Notes under the pieces: model-generated
Seen by the model: the letters and a program-made list of their open reading frames with translations, nothing else
The model's database searches: none
Told to the model about the DNA's origin: nothing
Shown: positions 21,558 to 32,903 of the stretch, piece by piece
Position numbering within the stretch: the stretch's first letter is position 1
Layout: every line of letters starts with the position of its first letter
Translations under genes and position numbers: made by a program
Source: Adenophora triphylla var. japonica
Taxonomy: Eukaryota; Streptophyta; Magnoliopsida; Asterales; Campanulaceae
Length of the DNA: 64,000 nucleotides
Assembly (NCBI GenBank): GCA_022495995.1
Contig: JAFEMH010001234.1
Location: 310,001 to 374,000, forward strand
Reading direction: 5' to 3'

Positions 21558-23319
21558 TGTAAGTACTCCAATTTGAGCTTGTTAGAATTTTCGTTAGAAA
21601 ATTAACGAAAGTTATAACATTTCTAACAATTCCTAACTATCCTAACATTTCTAACAAAGTAAGGGTAAAATGGGCATTGTTATTTAAGGTTAAACCTTAA
21701 AAAGAATCCTAAAAAGAAAAACAAAAGAATAAAACCACAAATAGCAATGCTTTGGAAACATAAATCTGGTGGTCAATTTGAATTTTGAAAAAGATTATTC
21801 CTCGTGTCCAAAGCCCGAAGCCGAATTAATGAACAAAGGTGCACGCGATCGGATCCATCCGCGCGGATAGGTTTGCATTTTCAGGAGGGCTATAAATTGA
21901 GCCCTCCAGTCACAAAAATAAGGAGGAAGAACACAATAGCAACGAAGTTCTGGCGAAATATAGAGAGAAAACAGTGAGAATTCTCAAAGAATTGTCACCT
22001 TTTTCTTTCCAATCTTTCCCAACTCATACTCATCCACTCACTCTCATATTAAAGCCCTAAACACTCATACACTCAAGCCAAACACTCAAGAACACAAGGA
22101 AGATTGGTAAACCCTCCTCTTCCTAACCCTAAATCTCATCCATGCATGCATCTTCAAACTACAAAATGTAGTTCTTTCATCTTCTTTCTCTAGATCTAAG
22201 AAGATCACCATGGAAGACCATCTCCATGGATGATCTTCTACAAAGATCAACATTATTTTCAAAGCTTTTCTTGTTTACTTGCAAAAATGCACTTTCAAAA
22301 ACCCTAAAAAACCATTTTGAAGCACTAAATCTTGATTTCAAAGGGTAAAATCCCCCTCCCCAAGCAAATGAAATGCTTAGTCCTAATGTACCCCAAGGAT
22401 GGTTTGGTATAGTTGATTCACCACTAAAATGTCTAGTGATCACTAACCAAAACCTAGGGAAATGGGGACAAGCATGGATGCAAAATCCCCCTTAAAATCA
22501 TATTTTCTTTCTTGAGAAGTTGCTGTCCAGTAGCAAATTTCTCAGACCTCAGTCCATGGTCTTAATTTTTGGACACAGATGAACTTGGAATTTGGTGTTG
22601 ACTACAAAACACTTTTTGTAGCCAACATCCAGAGCTTTCCAGACATATTTTTACCTTATTTTTTGGGTGAGTAAAACTCCTCTTTTCAATTTTTCTTTCA
22701 GAGGCTAGTTCATCAGCTTCTGGAAATCCAGATCTCATATCTGAGGTTTCCAGAAGGTTTTGACCCCTCAAATCTTCTCCAAAATGGAAATTTCTTTCAC
22801 ACAAAGTTTATTCAAGGAGTCTAGAGAAACTTTCATTCTCTGAGTTCATCCAGATTATGAAGTTTTAGGACCCTTGAATCCATTTCAAAATCAGGTGTCT
22901 GCTGCCATTTTCTTCTGGCAGAAGTGACTTCTCAACTTCAAAAGGTTTTTTGAGTACCAAATCTCAAACCAAAAATTCTCCAAAATCATGGGATCAGTTT
23001 AAAGTCTTAAAAAGACATCCCAATTTTTACTTTTTCCAGTTTCAACTTATTTTGGCCAAAACACACACACACACACACACACAAATGATTTTCAGCTTGG
23101 AAGACTCGTTTTTACGAGGCGCGTCGGGTGCACACTAACGTCCTTCCCGACGCGTAACATGACCTCCGAACCTAAATCTCTGATCTCGGGCTTTTTTCAA
23201 AGTTTTGCCCTTCAAAATTAAAATGGCGTGGCGACTCCGTTTTTTCCGGTTTTATTTGGTTTTTCAAAGAAACGCGAAAATCGAATTTTTCCCGCGAAAA
23301 AGGCAACACCATCGTTACA
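21558..23319 (+). mobile_element. 3' LTR of E2
   Basis: The LTR is 1762 bp, TGTAAG to TTACA, nearly identical to 6819-8577. Differences concentrate just before the TATA box, where it carries GCGGATAGGTTTGCA instead of GCGGACATGTTTGTA. It is followed by the GGAGG target duplication. Confidence 0.95.
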
Positions 23320-23329
23320 GGAGGGAGTA

Positions 23330-23819
23330 ATAGAAAAAAGATAACAATAGAAAGAAACTTCAAAGCATGTTTTAAAGAAAAATATACCCAAAAATTTAGC
23401 TAATACATGATAGTACAATACACATTTATTATGAGACGGGAATAGAAGATAGGGACTAGCATTTTATAAAATGAAATATGCTAATTCATGAAATACGGAG
23501 TAGTTGTGTTGGTGTATAATCAATTTCTAATAGTGTCCATTAATGGATGAAAAGAGATTTAATTAGCAAGCAATTATTGATCTTAAAAAACTATAATCAT
23601 AGTAAGAATTCAAATGATCAATAGGCTGACAAAAAAGCTTGCATTTATATATAGTTTGATGTTTATTTATCGGAAGGTACAATGATATTTTAAAAACTTC
23701 AGTAACATGATATAAAGAAGTGAAAAGTTGACCCTCTTCCAAAGGTTTATTTGTCATTGTGACTAAATACCTTCATCTACTAGTCAAGTATTTTGAGGGG
23801 GTCTATTAACTACGGAGTA
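23330..23819. other. AT-rich spacer, no gene
   Basis: This is host-side sequence to the right of the split MITE. No open frame, repeat unit or transposon end is recognised. Confidence 0.55.
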
Positions 23820-23981
23820 CTCCCTCCGTCCCAGTTCAGTGTAAACTTTTGATCAACTTTAACCAATTTTGACCAATAGTTTAAGGCCATAATAATGATC
23901 CTAATAAAAATCCAAAAAATGTTATTGTTAATATTTTTAAGCGTGATACAATAACAAATTTTTAAATTTTTATTAGGATCA
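23820..23981. mobile_element. Stowaway-like MITE half
   Basis: TA then CTCCCTCCGTCCCAGTTCAG begins a MITE with an internal inverted repeat (ATGATCCTAATAAAAAT against ATTTTTATTAGGATCA). The expected right terminus is missing; the next MITE begins at 23984 where it stops. Confidence 0.6.
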
Positions 23982-23983
23982 TA

Positions 23984-24216
23984 CTCCCTCCGTCCCAAAA
24001 TATTTGTCCCATTTGATTTTTTTGTTGAACTTTGACCACAAATTTATGAGAGATTAATCATGTTCATGAAATTCTAAAAGTTGTTGTTGATAATATTATT
24101 AATGGTGAATTAATAGAAATTTTCAGAATTTCATGAACATAATTAAATTGTCATATATTTGTGGTCAAAGTTCAACAAAAAAGTCAAATGGGACAAACAT
24201 TTTGGGACGGAGGGAG
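23984..24216. mobile_element. Stowaway MITE, complete fold-back
   Basis: CTCCCTCCGTCCCAAAATAT to its inverted complement, flanked by TA on both sides. Nearly the whole 233 bp forms one long hairpin. Confidence 0.85.
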
Positions 24217-24263
24217 TATGAAAATTTATACCCATTTTTTGGTTATCCTTCCAAAAACATGTA

Positions 24264-24492
24264 CTCCCTCTCAAAATGTTCGTCCCATTTGACTTTTTTG
24301 TTGAACTTTGATCATAAATTTTATGAGAGATTAATCATGTTCATGAATTCTAAAAGTTGTTGTTGATAATATTATTAATGGTAAATCAGTAGAAATTTTT
24401 AGAATTTCATGAACATAATTAAACTGTCATATATTTATGATCAAAGTTCAACAAAAAAATTAAATGAGACAAACATTTTGAAACGGAGGGAG
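24264..24492. mobile_element. Stowaway MITE, same family as 23984-24216
   Basis: This copy is 229 bp between TA dinucleotides, with termini CTCCCTC and ACGGAGGGAG and the same fold-back interior (GTTGTTGATAATATTATTAA). Only 47 bases separate it from the previous copy. Confidence 0.82.
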
Positions 24493-24769
24493 TAATAGGA
24501 CATGTAAAACAGACTTGTTGCCAGTAACAGTTCACTTTTATAACCAAACTAGTACATATGCCCGTGTCCGAGGACACGGGTCTTTTTTTTTTAATTAAAT
24601 CTATAGATTTTTATGAACATAAACATAAATGAACATAAACATTATTTAGTTTCTAAACGTTTAGAAAAAATACATCAATTTTGGAAAAAAATTCTTGAAA
24701 ATACACATTCATTTAGGGACTAAGGGAGAACTATATTTAAGAAGCCAAAAACAATCTTTATGACCATTA

Positions 24770-24958
24770 CCTTTTTGGTACCATCGTCAGGCTCCTTCCA
24801 TGGAAACTCTGTATCCATATTTAGATTATGTAATCTGAGAACAATCAAGACTCTGAATAAAGATCTTCCTCTCTTTGAGTCACACGTTCCCGGACCTCTT
24901 CAGAATCAACAAATTCATAAGAGCCATCAGAAGAATGGCCATTTGTGTTATCCTGAAA
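24770..24958 (-). pseudogene. Exon-like fragment of unidentified origin in the Helitron
   Basis: On the minus strand a CAG acceptor is followed by an open stretch reading GHSSDGSYEFVDSEEVRERV, then a stop, and further on EFPWKEPDDGTKK followed by a GT donor at about 24770. Base composition is higher in GC than its neighbours, as for coding sequence. The source gene is not recognised; it may belong to the same captured gene or to another one. Confidence 0.35.
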
Positions 24959-25191
24959 CATCAACATCATACTAACAACTTAGTATGATCCTACTTGCGG
25001 CATTCGAATTCGGGCAATTTGACTTCATATAAATATGATCCTAACTTTGCTACTGCTTCTAAACATTTAGAAATGTTCAAATTCAATAGAAATCGTGATT
25101 AAACACTTGGAAATGTGTTGAATCTGCTAATCATAATATCAAAAACAGATAGGAAAACCCGGAAAAGGATATTTCAAATTAGATTGATTAC

Positions 25192-25611
25192 CAAGAAAGC
25201 GCGGAACATTGTTTGAATACGAATGGCAGCCCATTCTTTCCTGACCAGCATAAAATCTTTGGGTGGAGCTCGAACCACAGCAGCCATGGCAGCAGAAAAG
25301 GGAACTTCATCAACCTCCGAAGCGTCTGATGCCGACAAACGCCCTCCTTTCATAGCATTCCCCTTGGACGAAAATCGTAATCCGCCCGATGAACTCCTCC
25401 ATAGCTTCCAACTCCTGCTCTTACCCCCTACCTTTTCCTACCAAAAAAATCCCCAAATTCAATCAAAACACAAATGAAAATGAAAATTCCCTCAATTCGA
25501 TTGTTTTTTTTTTAAATAAAAATATGAGAAATTGACTTAAGGAGGATCGGCTGCGTGAGGCTTTTTGAGGCCGATCAAAGATTTGATCCATTTTCCTGAA
25601 GAGCCACCCAT
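25192..25611 (-). pseudogene. Captured IQ67-domain (IQD) gene fragment, exons 1-2
   Basis: Exon 1 begins with ATG at 25611 and reads MGGSSGKWIKSLIGLKKP, the standard N-terminus of IQD proteins, but soon meets a TAA (25539-25537). After about 100 bp of intron-like DNA, exon 2 (25437-25192, 82 codons) continues with KSRSWKLWRSSS, VVRAPPKDF and EWAAIRIQTMFRAFL, stopping at a GT donor in the middle of the first IQ motif, which is the conserved intron position of this family. IQD proteins bind calmodulin and microtubules. The rest of the IQ67 domain is not present, so the piece cannot make a working protein. Confidence 0.85.
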
Positions 25612-26480
25612 TTAGAAACGAATTTCGTTGCTATGATCAACAATGGAAAGCCACTGAATATAAAAACAAAATTGCATCTTTTACCCAGAATCATCAAAAA
25701 TCATGAAGAATACAGAAATGGGTTTCGAAAAGTATAAACTGAAAATTTCAAAATTAGTAGCCTAAAGATGTATAGATCATAAAATAAATCACATAATCAA
25801 AATCTAAACAACAATCCGAACAAAACCCAACAGATTTCAAAGAAAATGACTGAGAAATGAAGAATCTATCAACCAAAATCAAGAATGACATTCGTAGCGT
25901 TTCTTCAAGGTTTAACAATGGTGATTTGCAGAAATAAAAGGATTATGAGTTAGAAATCATACCCTGTCGTTGAATTGTTTCTTAGGATCCATTAGAGTGT
26001 TTGCCGATTTTGAAAAATATGAAGGTTTGAAGGTTTTTAGAGAGAGAAAGTGGGTGGTTGAAAGAAGTAATTTTGAATTTTGAAAAATACTCGTACCAGT
26101 TAGAAAAGGAAAGGCGTAATTTTTTTTTTGTTAAGGGCAAAATGGGAAAGAAAGTGAATAGTGAGGGCAAAAGGGTCATTTCCTCACATGAAAATATTCA
26201 CTCTACTGTTCACACACACCCTTGATTTATACTATAGATAGGCCAAAACTACATAAGAATGTAGGGAGTAAGAGGACATTAAATAATCTAGAAGATGGAA
26301 TATATCCATGTGATATTTACTGTACCTATATTCAATAACAATTTTTAGATCTTCATTCCGGATTAAAAAAAAAAATTATTATTGATACACCATGATAAAT
26401 AATATCAATAATAATCTTTATATGTTCATTTCGGATAAATAAATCAATCTAAAATCATTACTTAAATTACATTGGTGCTA

Positions 26481-26907
26481 GGGGTGTAAGTGGTTCGGCT
26501 CAAACCGTGATTTGATACCGAACCGAACCAAATCATGCGATTTGGTTTGGTTTTCAAGTATGAATGGTTTAGTTCGGTCTCAAATATTTACAAACCACAT
26601 GGTTCGGTTTAGTTTGTGGTCTGACCCTCCCAAATCAAACTAAACCAAACCAAACCGAGATTTGAGACCGCGAGACAGAACCACCAAACCAAACTACGAG
26701 ACCAAACTGCCAAACCGAACCACATTACATAAACTAATCCTAACCCTTGTTTTGAATCTTATTTACTATTTTTGTATCTTTATTAAAATTTACATAAACT
26801 AATCATAACCCCGTTTTGTATTTTATTTAATATTAATTTCATTATTTGTTATCTTCATTACGACACATAAATAACCAAGTTCTCTCCACGATCGCCATTG
26901 TAAAGTA
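26481..26907. repeat. Degenerate element rich in CCAAACCGAACC words
   Basis: It begins GCTAGGGGTGTAAGTGGTTC, a common hAT-type terminus, followed by many direct and inverted copies of GGTTCGGTTT/AAACCAAACC up to about 26725. No right terminus is visible; the Helitron at 26908 adjoins it. Confidence 0.4.
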
Positions 26908-28127
26908 CTAGTATTACCCACCCGTGCGGATCGCACGGTGACAGTACAAAAATGACTGTATAAAAATTAAAGAAAGGATAAATTGCCCCCCCCCACACAC
27001 AACCCCACACCACCCCCTAAAAGAACACATTCTACTCACTACCATCTTTCTACCTAGCTTAAGACTTTCATCTTAGCCTGTTAGTAGAATAGTTGTATCG
27101 CCCCGATCCAAATATAGCCAAATAACTACTGAGGTAATGAGGCATTTTCACAAACAGATTGTGAGTGAAAACGGAGAAAATAAGAACAACAAAACAACCA
27201 ACCGCATACCATCATAACTGTACAAATGTCATATTCACATAAACATTTAACAATAGTTATTTGACAGCAAAAAGATATTATACTGAATACCGAGCCTGCT
27301 ATCCCTTTCAAAGACTCCATGAGTAGCAAAAGTTCTACAAAAATATAAACCAAGCAAAATAGACATTATCAAGCAAGCAATAGCACAGTACAAAAAATAT
27401 TTGTTAGTAAATTCACCATTTAGCTTAATACTTAAAATTAATACTCCCTCAGTCCCACTTCAATTGAGCCATGACATCTTTGCACGCTTTTTAAGAATTT
27501 TTTTTTAAAAATGAGTAAAGAATTGAAAGTGGGTAGAAGATTAGAGGAGAGATAATGTAAAAGTTAAAAATATTTAATAGGAGAGAGAATGAATGGGAGG
27601 AATAGTAAGTTAATGATTGATTTTTTTGTAAATATGTTAAAATTATAAGGGTATAATGAATGATTTTTTTGTAAATATATAAACATTATGAGGGTATAAA
27701 TGTCCGAAACACTGTTCACTTCTTTCCGTTTATGGAATGACTCATTTGAAGTGGGACTTCCCAAAAAGAAAAGTGGCTCAATTGAAGTGGGACGGAGGGA
27801 GTAATTGTTGTTTAACTGTCAACATAGTAAAATTCAATTTTGTTAATAAAAATTATTAATTATTTATATTAGTTAGTAACCGGTGTAGGGGAGTTTTTTT
27901 TTGTTTTTTTCAACTTTAAATCTAGGTCGCTCTTTGTCTTTTGAGAGATTAAATCTGAGCCACTCTTTATGTGGCGGTTAGAGAGGTAGTAACCGTTGTA
28001 GCAGAGTGGGAAGTTAAAAACAAATTTATTTTTCATATTCAATCCTAGCCACCAGTTATGTTTTCTCAAACTCAATCTTGACCATCGATTGTGTGGCGGT
28101 TAAATGTGAGCTCTATTGTATTATAGA
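26908..28127 (-). mobile_element. Helitron (1.22 kb) containing a MITE
   Basis: On the minus strand it starts TCTATAATACAATAGAGC at 28127 and ends with hairpin CCGTGCG-atc-CGCACGG (26922-26938) and CTAG at 26908, followed by T. The Stowaway MITE 27444-27801 is inserted in it. No coding capacity is seen. Confidence 0.75.
27444..27801. mobile_element. Stowaway MITE (358 bp), complete
   Basis: It has CTCCCTCAGTCCCACTTCAA at the left, its complement at the right and TA on both sides. It shows the uninterrupted form of the MITEs split by E2 (6818) and by the mariner-like element (44613). Confidence 0.85.
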
Positions 28128-28522
28128 CTAGTACTTCCCTACCCGTGCGGACCGCACGGGTCAGTACCCTCACCCATCATTATTTCTTTTCTCATAAACT
28201 TCAACCTACTCTCCTACTCTCTTAAAAAATATTATTTTTAAAAAAATATTTAAAAACGATCATCAATTTTTAAAAATTTACATTTCAGTCCTTAATAACT
28301 AATTTGCTTTTCAATTTAGTCCAAAATCCGTCACTTAACTGACTTTTCTAACAAAATCCGTCAAAAAGCCCTTAATTGACGAAAAATTTAGATATTGAGC
28401 CCTGATTTGACGAAAATTAGATATGGGGCCCCTAACCGACACTACCCCCTATACTTCAGGCCCTAAATTGTCATTTGCCCTTTTAAAAATATTGATAAGT
28501 TAAATAAAACTTTTATTATAGA
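28128..28522 (-). mobile_element. Short Helitron joined to the previous one
   Basis: On the minus strand it ends with hairpin CCCGTGCGG-t-CCGCACGGG (28142-28160), ACTTCCCTA reversed spacing and CTAG at 28128, immediately followed by the TC start of the Helitron 26908-28127. Its own 5' end is probably TCTATAATAAAAG near 28522, but the flanking base there is not the expected A. Confidence 0.6.
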
Positions 28523-28560
28523 ACAGAGGGAGAAGGAGTACTGGCAGGCCTATACATAAC

Positions 28561-29162
28561 TAGACGTGTCCATTTGGTTAACCGGAATCGCAAATCGATC
28601 GGTTTTAAATCGGTCAAAAACCGGTCAACCGGTTTAACAGTAACCGGTTTAACCGTAACCGATATTTACAAGGTTCGGTTTCGATTTGTATTTTCAAAAA
28701 CCGTGAACCGCCGGTTTTGAACCGCTGGTTTTATGCTCGGCCGAGTCAAGAGGATTGCTCGGCCGAGCAAGACATTTTTTCCAGTAAGTATTTACCATTT
28801 AATGGTCATGCTCGGCCGAGTCATATGAGTTGCTCGGCCAGGGGGTCATTTTCCGAGTGTATTTAACCTGGTCATTGCCTCATGCTCGGCCGAAAGTCAT
28901 ATGAGTTGCTCGGCCAGAGCGTAACACTAGATATTAAAAAAGGGTATGCTCGGCCAAGGCAACACCAAAGACTCTAGCCCGAGCAGAGATCCAAACCGTC
29001 AACCCGGAGGTTGCTTAGGATAGCAGATTAAAGAATCGTGAACCGCTGCTCAGTAATCAGGTTTAGCCGGTTAGGCGGTTCGGTTCCGGTTGGACTTTTC
29101 AAGGTTGAAAATCGTCGGTTGAAAACCGGCAAACCGGCGGTTTAACAAACCGGCCACCTCTA
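28561..29162. mobile_element. hAT-type element with CTCGGCCGAG repeats
   Basis: An 8-bp target duplication TACATAAC lies at 28553-28560 and 29163-29170. The termini TAGACGTGTCC and its near complement GGCCACCTCTA (two mismatches) match hAT ends. The outer parts are rich in ACCGGTT words; the centre (28735-28965) holds about six copies of GCTCGGCCGAG or shortened forms in roughly 60-bp periods. No transposase. Confidence 0.75.
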
Positions 29163-29218
29163 TACATAACCCCCTATGATTTTTTTAAGAATTATTTTTA
29201 ACTAGTGTCACTTTTTAG

Positions 29219-29392
29219 CAGTGTTATAAAAGACCTCGCCTAAGGGCGCTAGGCCCCGCCTAGGCGCTAGGCCCCTCTCCAACGCCTAGTTCTAAGCCCC
29301 GTCTAGGTCCCGACTAATCCCGACTATTCCCCGCCTAGGCGCTAGGCCCGACCCCGCCGCCTAGCATCCGCCTAGCGCTTTTTAGAACCTTG
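29219..29392. mobile_element. hAT MITE, GC-rich, copy 1
   Basis: CAGTGTTATAAAAG...CTTTTTAGAACCTTG lies between perfect 8-bp repeats CTTTTTAG (29211-29218 and 29393-29400). The interior is made of CGCCTAGGCG-like palindromes. The inverted copy is at 50803-50977. Confidence 0.85.
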
Positions 29393-29640
29393 CTTTTTAG
29401 AGAATTTAGGGGTTTTAATTTAATTTTTAAAATTTGTACCCCTTTGTATAAAGAAAGTAATTTATTAAATTTATTTTACTCCATTTTACTTAATAAAAAT
29501 ATTTTTATCCTTTTAAAAAAAATTCTAAGTACGCCACTAAAATATTACTATAATTTCATGGAACGTTAAAATAAACTAGCTTGCTAAATATTCCATCCCA
29601 AAAGTTAGTTTGACTTTGATTGATTGTAATTAAATTGTAA

Positions 29641-30422
29641 CTAGATTTACCCTCGTGCGATGCACGGACAGTTACTAACGAATAACTGATCAAAATCATA
29701 ACGAATACAAAAGGAAATAGAGATGTTTGTATATATTGTAAAAAAAAAAAAATTGAAAAATATATTGTCAGTAAAAATATCAGATTGAAGGTCACTAAAA
29801 TGAATATATTGTTACATCCGTGTGATCACGGGGAGTTATTGATGCTTAAAAAGACGAAAATTAAATAAAATGACTAAATGAGACAAACATTTATATACAT
29901 TGTGAAACACATCTTTAAAAGACAACATTATTGGTACAACTGTCGAAAGAGGAAGAAAGATCATTATTACATATCAATATCTTCGGACCATCGGGATTAT
30001 GAACTCTCGATAATGCAAAATAATATTGAGAATGCCAAAATACATAGTGTCCATTCATTTATTTACATTAACTCATTATGAACATTATTATGATATTCAT
30101 TTTCAATTTAACTTATTTAATTTTGAGAAGAAAAATAAAAATAATAAAAATACTAACAATTGCGTTAAATGAAGAAAAAATTCCCCAAAACCCTCCTCTC
30201 CCTCATTAAACCCAACCCACTTCTTCATCAACCTCATTTAAAATACCAATTTATACTATCTTTATTTCTTAGAATATTGACATGAACTTCAATCGAAATT
30301 TTAAAAATGATGGTCATCTTTAATGACATTCGTCTTTATAAATGCACAATTTTTGTAGAAGGATAGAAAAATCGACAAATTTATTAATACTATGTATATA
30401 TAGATATAGATATAGATATAGA
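29641..30422 (-). mobile_element. Possible Helitron, degenerate
   Basis: CTAG at 29641 with a weak hairpin (CGTGC/GCACG, near 29655) resembles a minus-strand Helitron 3' end, and a TCTATATCTATATC start lies near 30422. The 5' end falls in a GATATA microsatellite, so the limits are uncertain. Confidence 0.4.
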
Positions 30423-31508
30423 TTTTTAATCAAAATAATTACTATCTTTTAAATAAATTGCATAGTACGCAAAAATAGTTATGCCAAGTTAAGCAACCAT
30501 ATTTCCCGATATTCGTATTTATTAATACTTTATTTACCATGATTCATTTTTTTAAATAAAACAAATAAATTGTTTGATGTATCGAACTAAAATAAACTCA
30601 ATAACCATATTTTCCCTTCCAACTCATTATCATATACCCCATCACTTTTATTTTATTTTATATTCTTTATTTTTAGAATTAGTAAAATTATTATTATTAT
30701 CATTATCATTTATAAATAAAATAAACTTGACACTTAATTCATTTTGACTAAAAACATATTGAAAAATTAAAAAAGAAAATTAACAAAGAATAAATAAGAA
30801 ATTTATATATAAAAAAAATGATTTTTTTTCTGTGTCCAAATCAAATGAAAATATTCTCTATTTAAAGAGGAAAATTGAAGTCGTATAAATTTTTTTTAAA
30901 TGTTAAAGAAATCGGATAAAAAAATTATGAAATTCAACCAGACAATGAATGGACGCCAAGTGTCCCAGTAAAAAAAATGCGGCTGCATACACGCGCTTCT
31001 ATACACGCGTGTATGGCACCCGTCACTTTTCAGCCAAAAATATATAATAAATATAGTAGTACTATTTCCTCCGTCCCAAAATATATAATTAATTTTCATT
31101 TTTTTAAAAATAAAATAAAGTGTGTTATTTTTTTACATCCATGTTGATTTTTTTTATTTCTTTATTTTCACATGAGAGGTAAGGCATATTTTTGTAAATA
31201 TATTATACTTCTAAAACTTGAACTAAATATATAATTAATATTCATAAATGATCTATATATATTTATTATATTTGTCATATACTTTTACGTACGTACTTTT
31301 GACTAAAATTTATTATTTTAAAAAAATAAAAAATAATCTATTATTTAGATGGGTTGTATTCAAAATTGTAAAAAATATTTCACTAAACAACTTAAAACAA
31401 ATTTTTTTTAAAAGACAGCTTGTACATATTAAACATCATTCCAACTCATCATCCTAAACACCATCACTTTTATTTTATTTTATATTCATAATTTTTTTAA
31501 TTAGTAAA

Positions 31509-31549
<41 letters not shown>

Positions 31550-32283
31550 CATTTATAATTTAAAAAATTTCCTCAAATTTAATAAATTTTCACTAAAAAA
31601 ATGGAAAATTAACAAATAATAATTAAGAAATTTATATTTTAAAAAGAGGGTGTTTTTTATATGTCCAAATTAAATGAAAGAAGTCTCTATTTAAAGAGGA
31701 AAATAATTGAATTTTGGTAAAAAAAAAAATAAAAAAATTTGTTTAATATATAATAATTGAAGTCAAAGAAATCGGATAGTTTTTTTTTTTTGAATTCCTT
31801 CCAGCCAATAATGGATTGACACTTGTAAAGTTTTGTTTTAAAAAAAAAAATCCTGCAAAAACGCGCTGGTGTCGGCGCGTGTGACACGCGCTGTGAAAAG
31901 TCCGTTTTGCCCTTGGTTGAGCGACCCAACACGTGTCCTAATCGTTATAAAAAAAAAAAAAAGAAAAAAAAAAGGAAGACCAATAAGCACAAGCCGCGTG
32001 TTGTTTCAGTCCACTTTTTTGCAATTTCGCCACCTAGTGAAATGACGAAAATACCCCTCTAAACTCCTTTAATTACCAAAACCTTGTTATTATATATTTA
32101 TAGATTTGATCAAATATTATTAAAAAATAATTGTGTTTTTTTGATATATCATTTAAATAATATTAATAATTATTAACTAATATAACTAAAATGACTTAAA
32201 TTATTCGAGTTGGTCTTATAAAAAATTAGTTTTTTCTGAAACTTAGGAAAAACGTGTTTTGTTTTTCCCATTTGTGTCAGTGC
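30423..32283. repeat. AT-rich spacer with a dispersed duplication of about 450 bp
   Basis: No gene is seen. A segment at about 30600-31045 (CCATCACTTTTATTTTATTT, then TCTATTTAAAGAGGAAAA, then an ACACGCG-rich end) is repeated in the same order at about 31440-31905 at lower identity. An ATT microsatellite (31509-31550) lies in the second copy. A lone Stowaway-like end (CCTCCGTCCC) is at 31067. Confidence 0.5.
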
Positions 32284-32861
32284 TGTTGGGCCCTACATTT
32301 TCAATCAACATGTTTGCAACTTACGCCTAAACAACTTGGTACTAACAACTTGGGTTGTTCTGTTTACAACTTGGTTTTTACAGGTTGGGACGCATAACGC
32401 TTTTCCTATTTTATAGGGAACGTGCCAAAGACCAGTTCAACCACGATTCTTCAGCAAGCCAACGATTATCTCTTTCCCAGCGGATGAGTGCGGATAAATC
32501 TCCAAGGATAAACCTCAATTCCGAGTTTGTAGGCCCTCATTGTTATTTAGTTTTATTCTTGAGGTATAAAAGGGAACATACACTGTAAATTCACACACGC
32601 ACTACACTAGCCTAAGCTCCCTTTTCATACGCTCTTAGCATTGTAATCTCAAGAAAATTCATAGTAAACTTTCGGTCAAGGCAGGAGCCACATCCTCCCG
32701 GGGTTTTATCTTGCGCGAACAAGTTGTTCAAGGGCTTTCCCTAGTCAACAAATGTCTTGTGTCCATTTCTATTCAACTTGATAGTCATTGTACCTAGATT
32801 CATATCACTTTAGTCACTTTTCCCATCATACAAATCTAATTGTTGAAATTTGACCAAAACA
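32284..32861 (+). mobile_element. 5' LTR of E3
   Basis: TGTTGGG to ACAAAACA-type end (CCAAAACA), TATA box GTATAAAAG at 32564-32572. It contains five copies of CAACTTG/CAAGTTG. Confidence 0.95.
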
Positions 32862-32863
32862 AT

Positions 32864-32881
32864 TTGGCGCCGTCTGTGGGA
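32864..32881 (+). promoter_or_regulatory. Primer-binding site of E3
   Basis: TTTGGCGCCGTCTGTGGG follows the LTR after two bases; TGGCGCC matches the complement of a tRNA 3' end. E4 has TTTGGCGCCCACCG in the same place. Confidence 0.7.
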
Positions 32882-32903
32882 AACTTTGATTATCTAAGTA
32901 GAA

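Larger units (their letters stand above)
6819..23319 (+). mobile_element. Complete Ogre-like LTR retrotransposon E2 (16.5 kb), non-autonomous
   Basis: Two long terminal repeats beginning TGTAAG and ending TTACA (6819-8577 and 21558-23319) bound the element, and GGAGG stands on both sides (6814-6818, 23320-23324) as a 5-bp target duplication. A tRNA-primer site follows the 5' LTR and a purine tract precedes the 3' LTR. The protease signature DNGSSVNVLP, the long leader, the 3' tandem repeats and antisense genes fit Ogre/Tat. Reverse transcriptase and RNase H are absent, so it would need enzymes from a relative. Confidence 0.93.
24549..26238 (-). mobile_element. Helitron carrying host exons (1.69 kb)
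   Basis: Read on the minus strand the element starts TCTATAGTATAAATCAAG at 26238 after an A. It ends with the hairpin CCCGTGTCC-tc-GGACACGGG (24561-24580), eight bases and CTAG at 24549 before a T. This A|TC...CTRR|T structure is diagnostic of Helitrons. It encodes no RepHel protein, so it is non-autonomous. Its interior contains exons of an IQ67-domain gene in the same orientation. Confidence 0.85.

Noticed and set aside
29556..31932. Short AT-rich frames as small genes
   Set aside because: Low complexity, no similarity recognised, and inside Helitron-like or duplicated spacer DNA.
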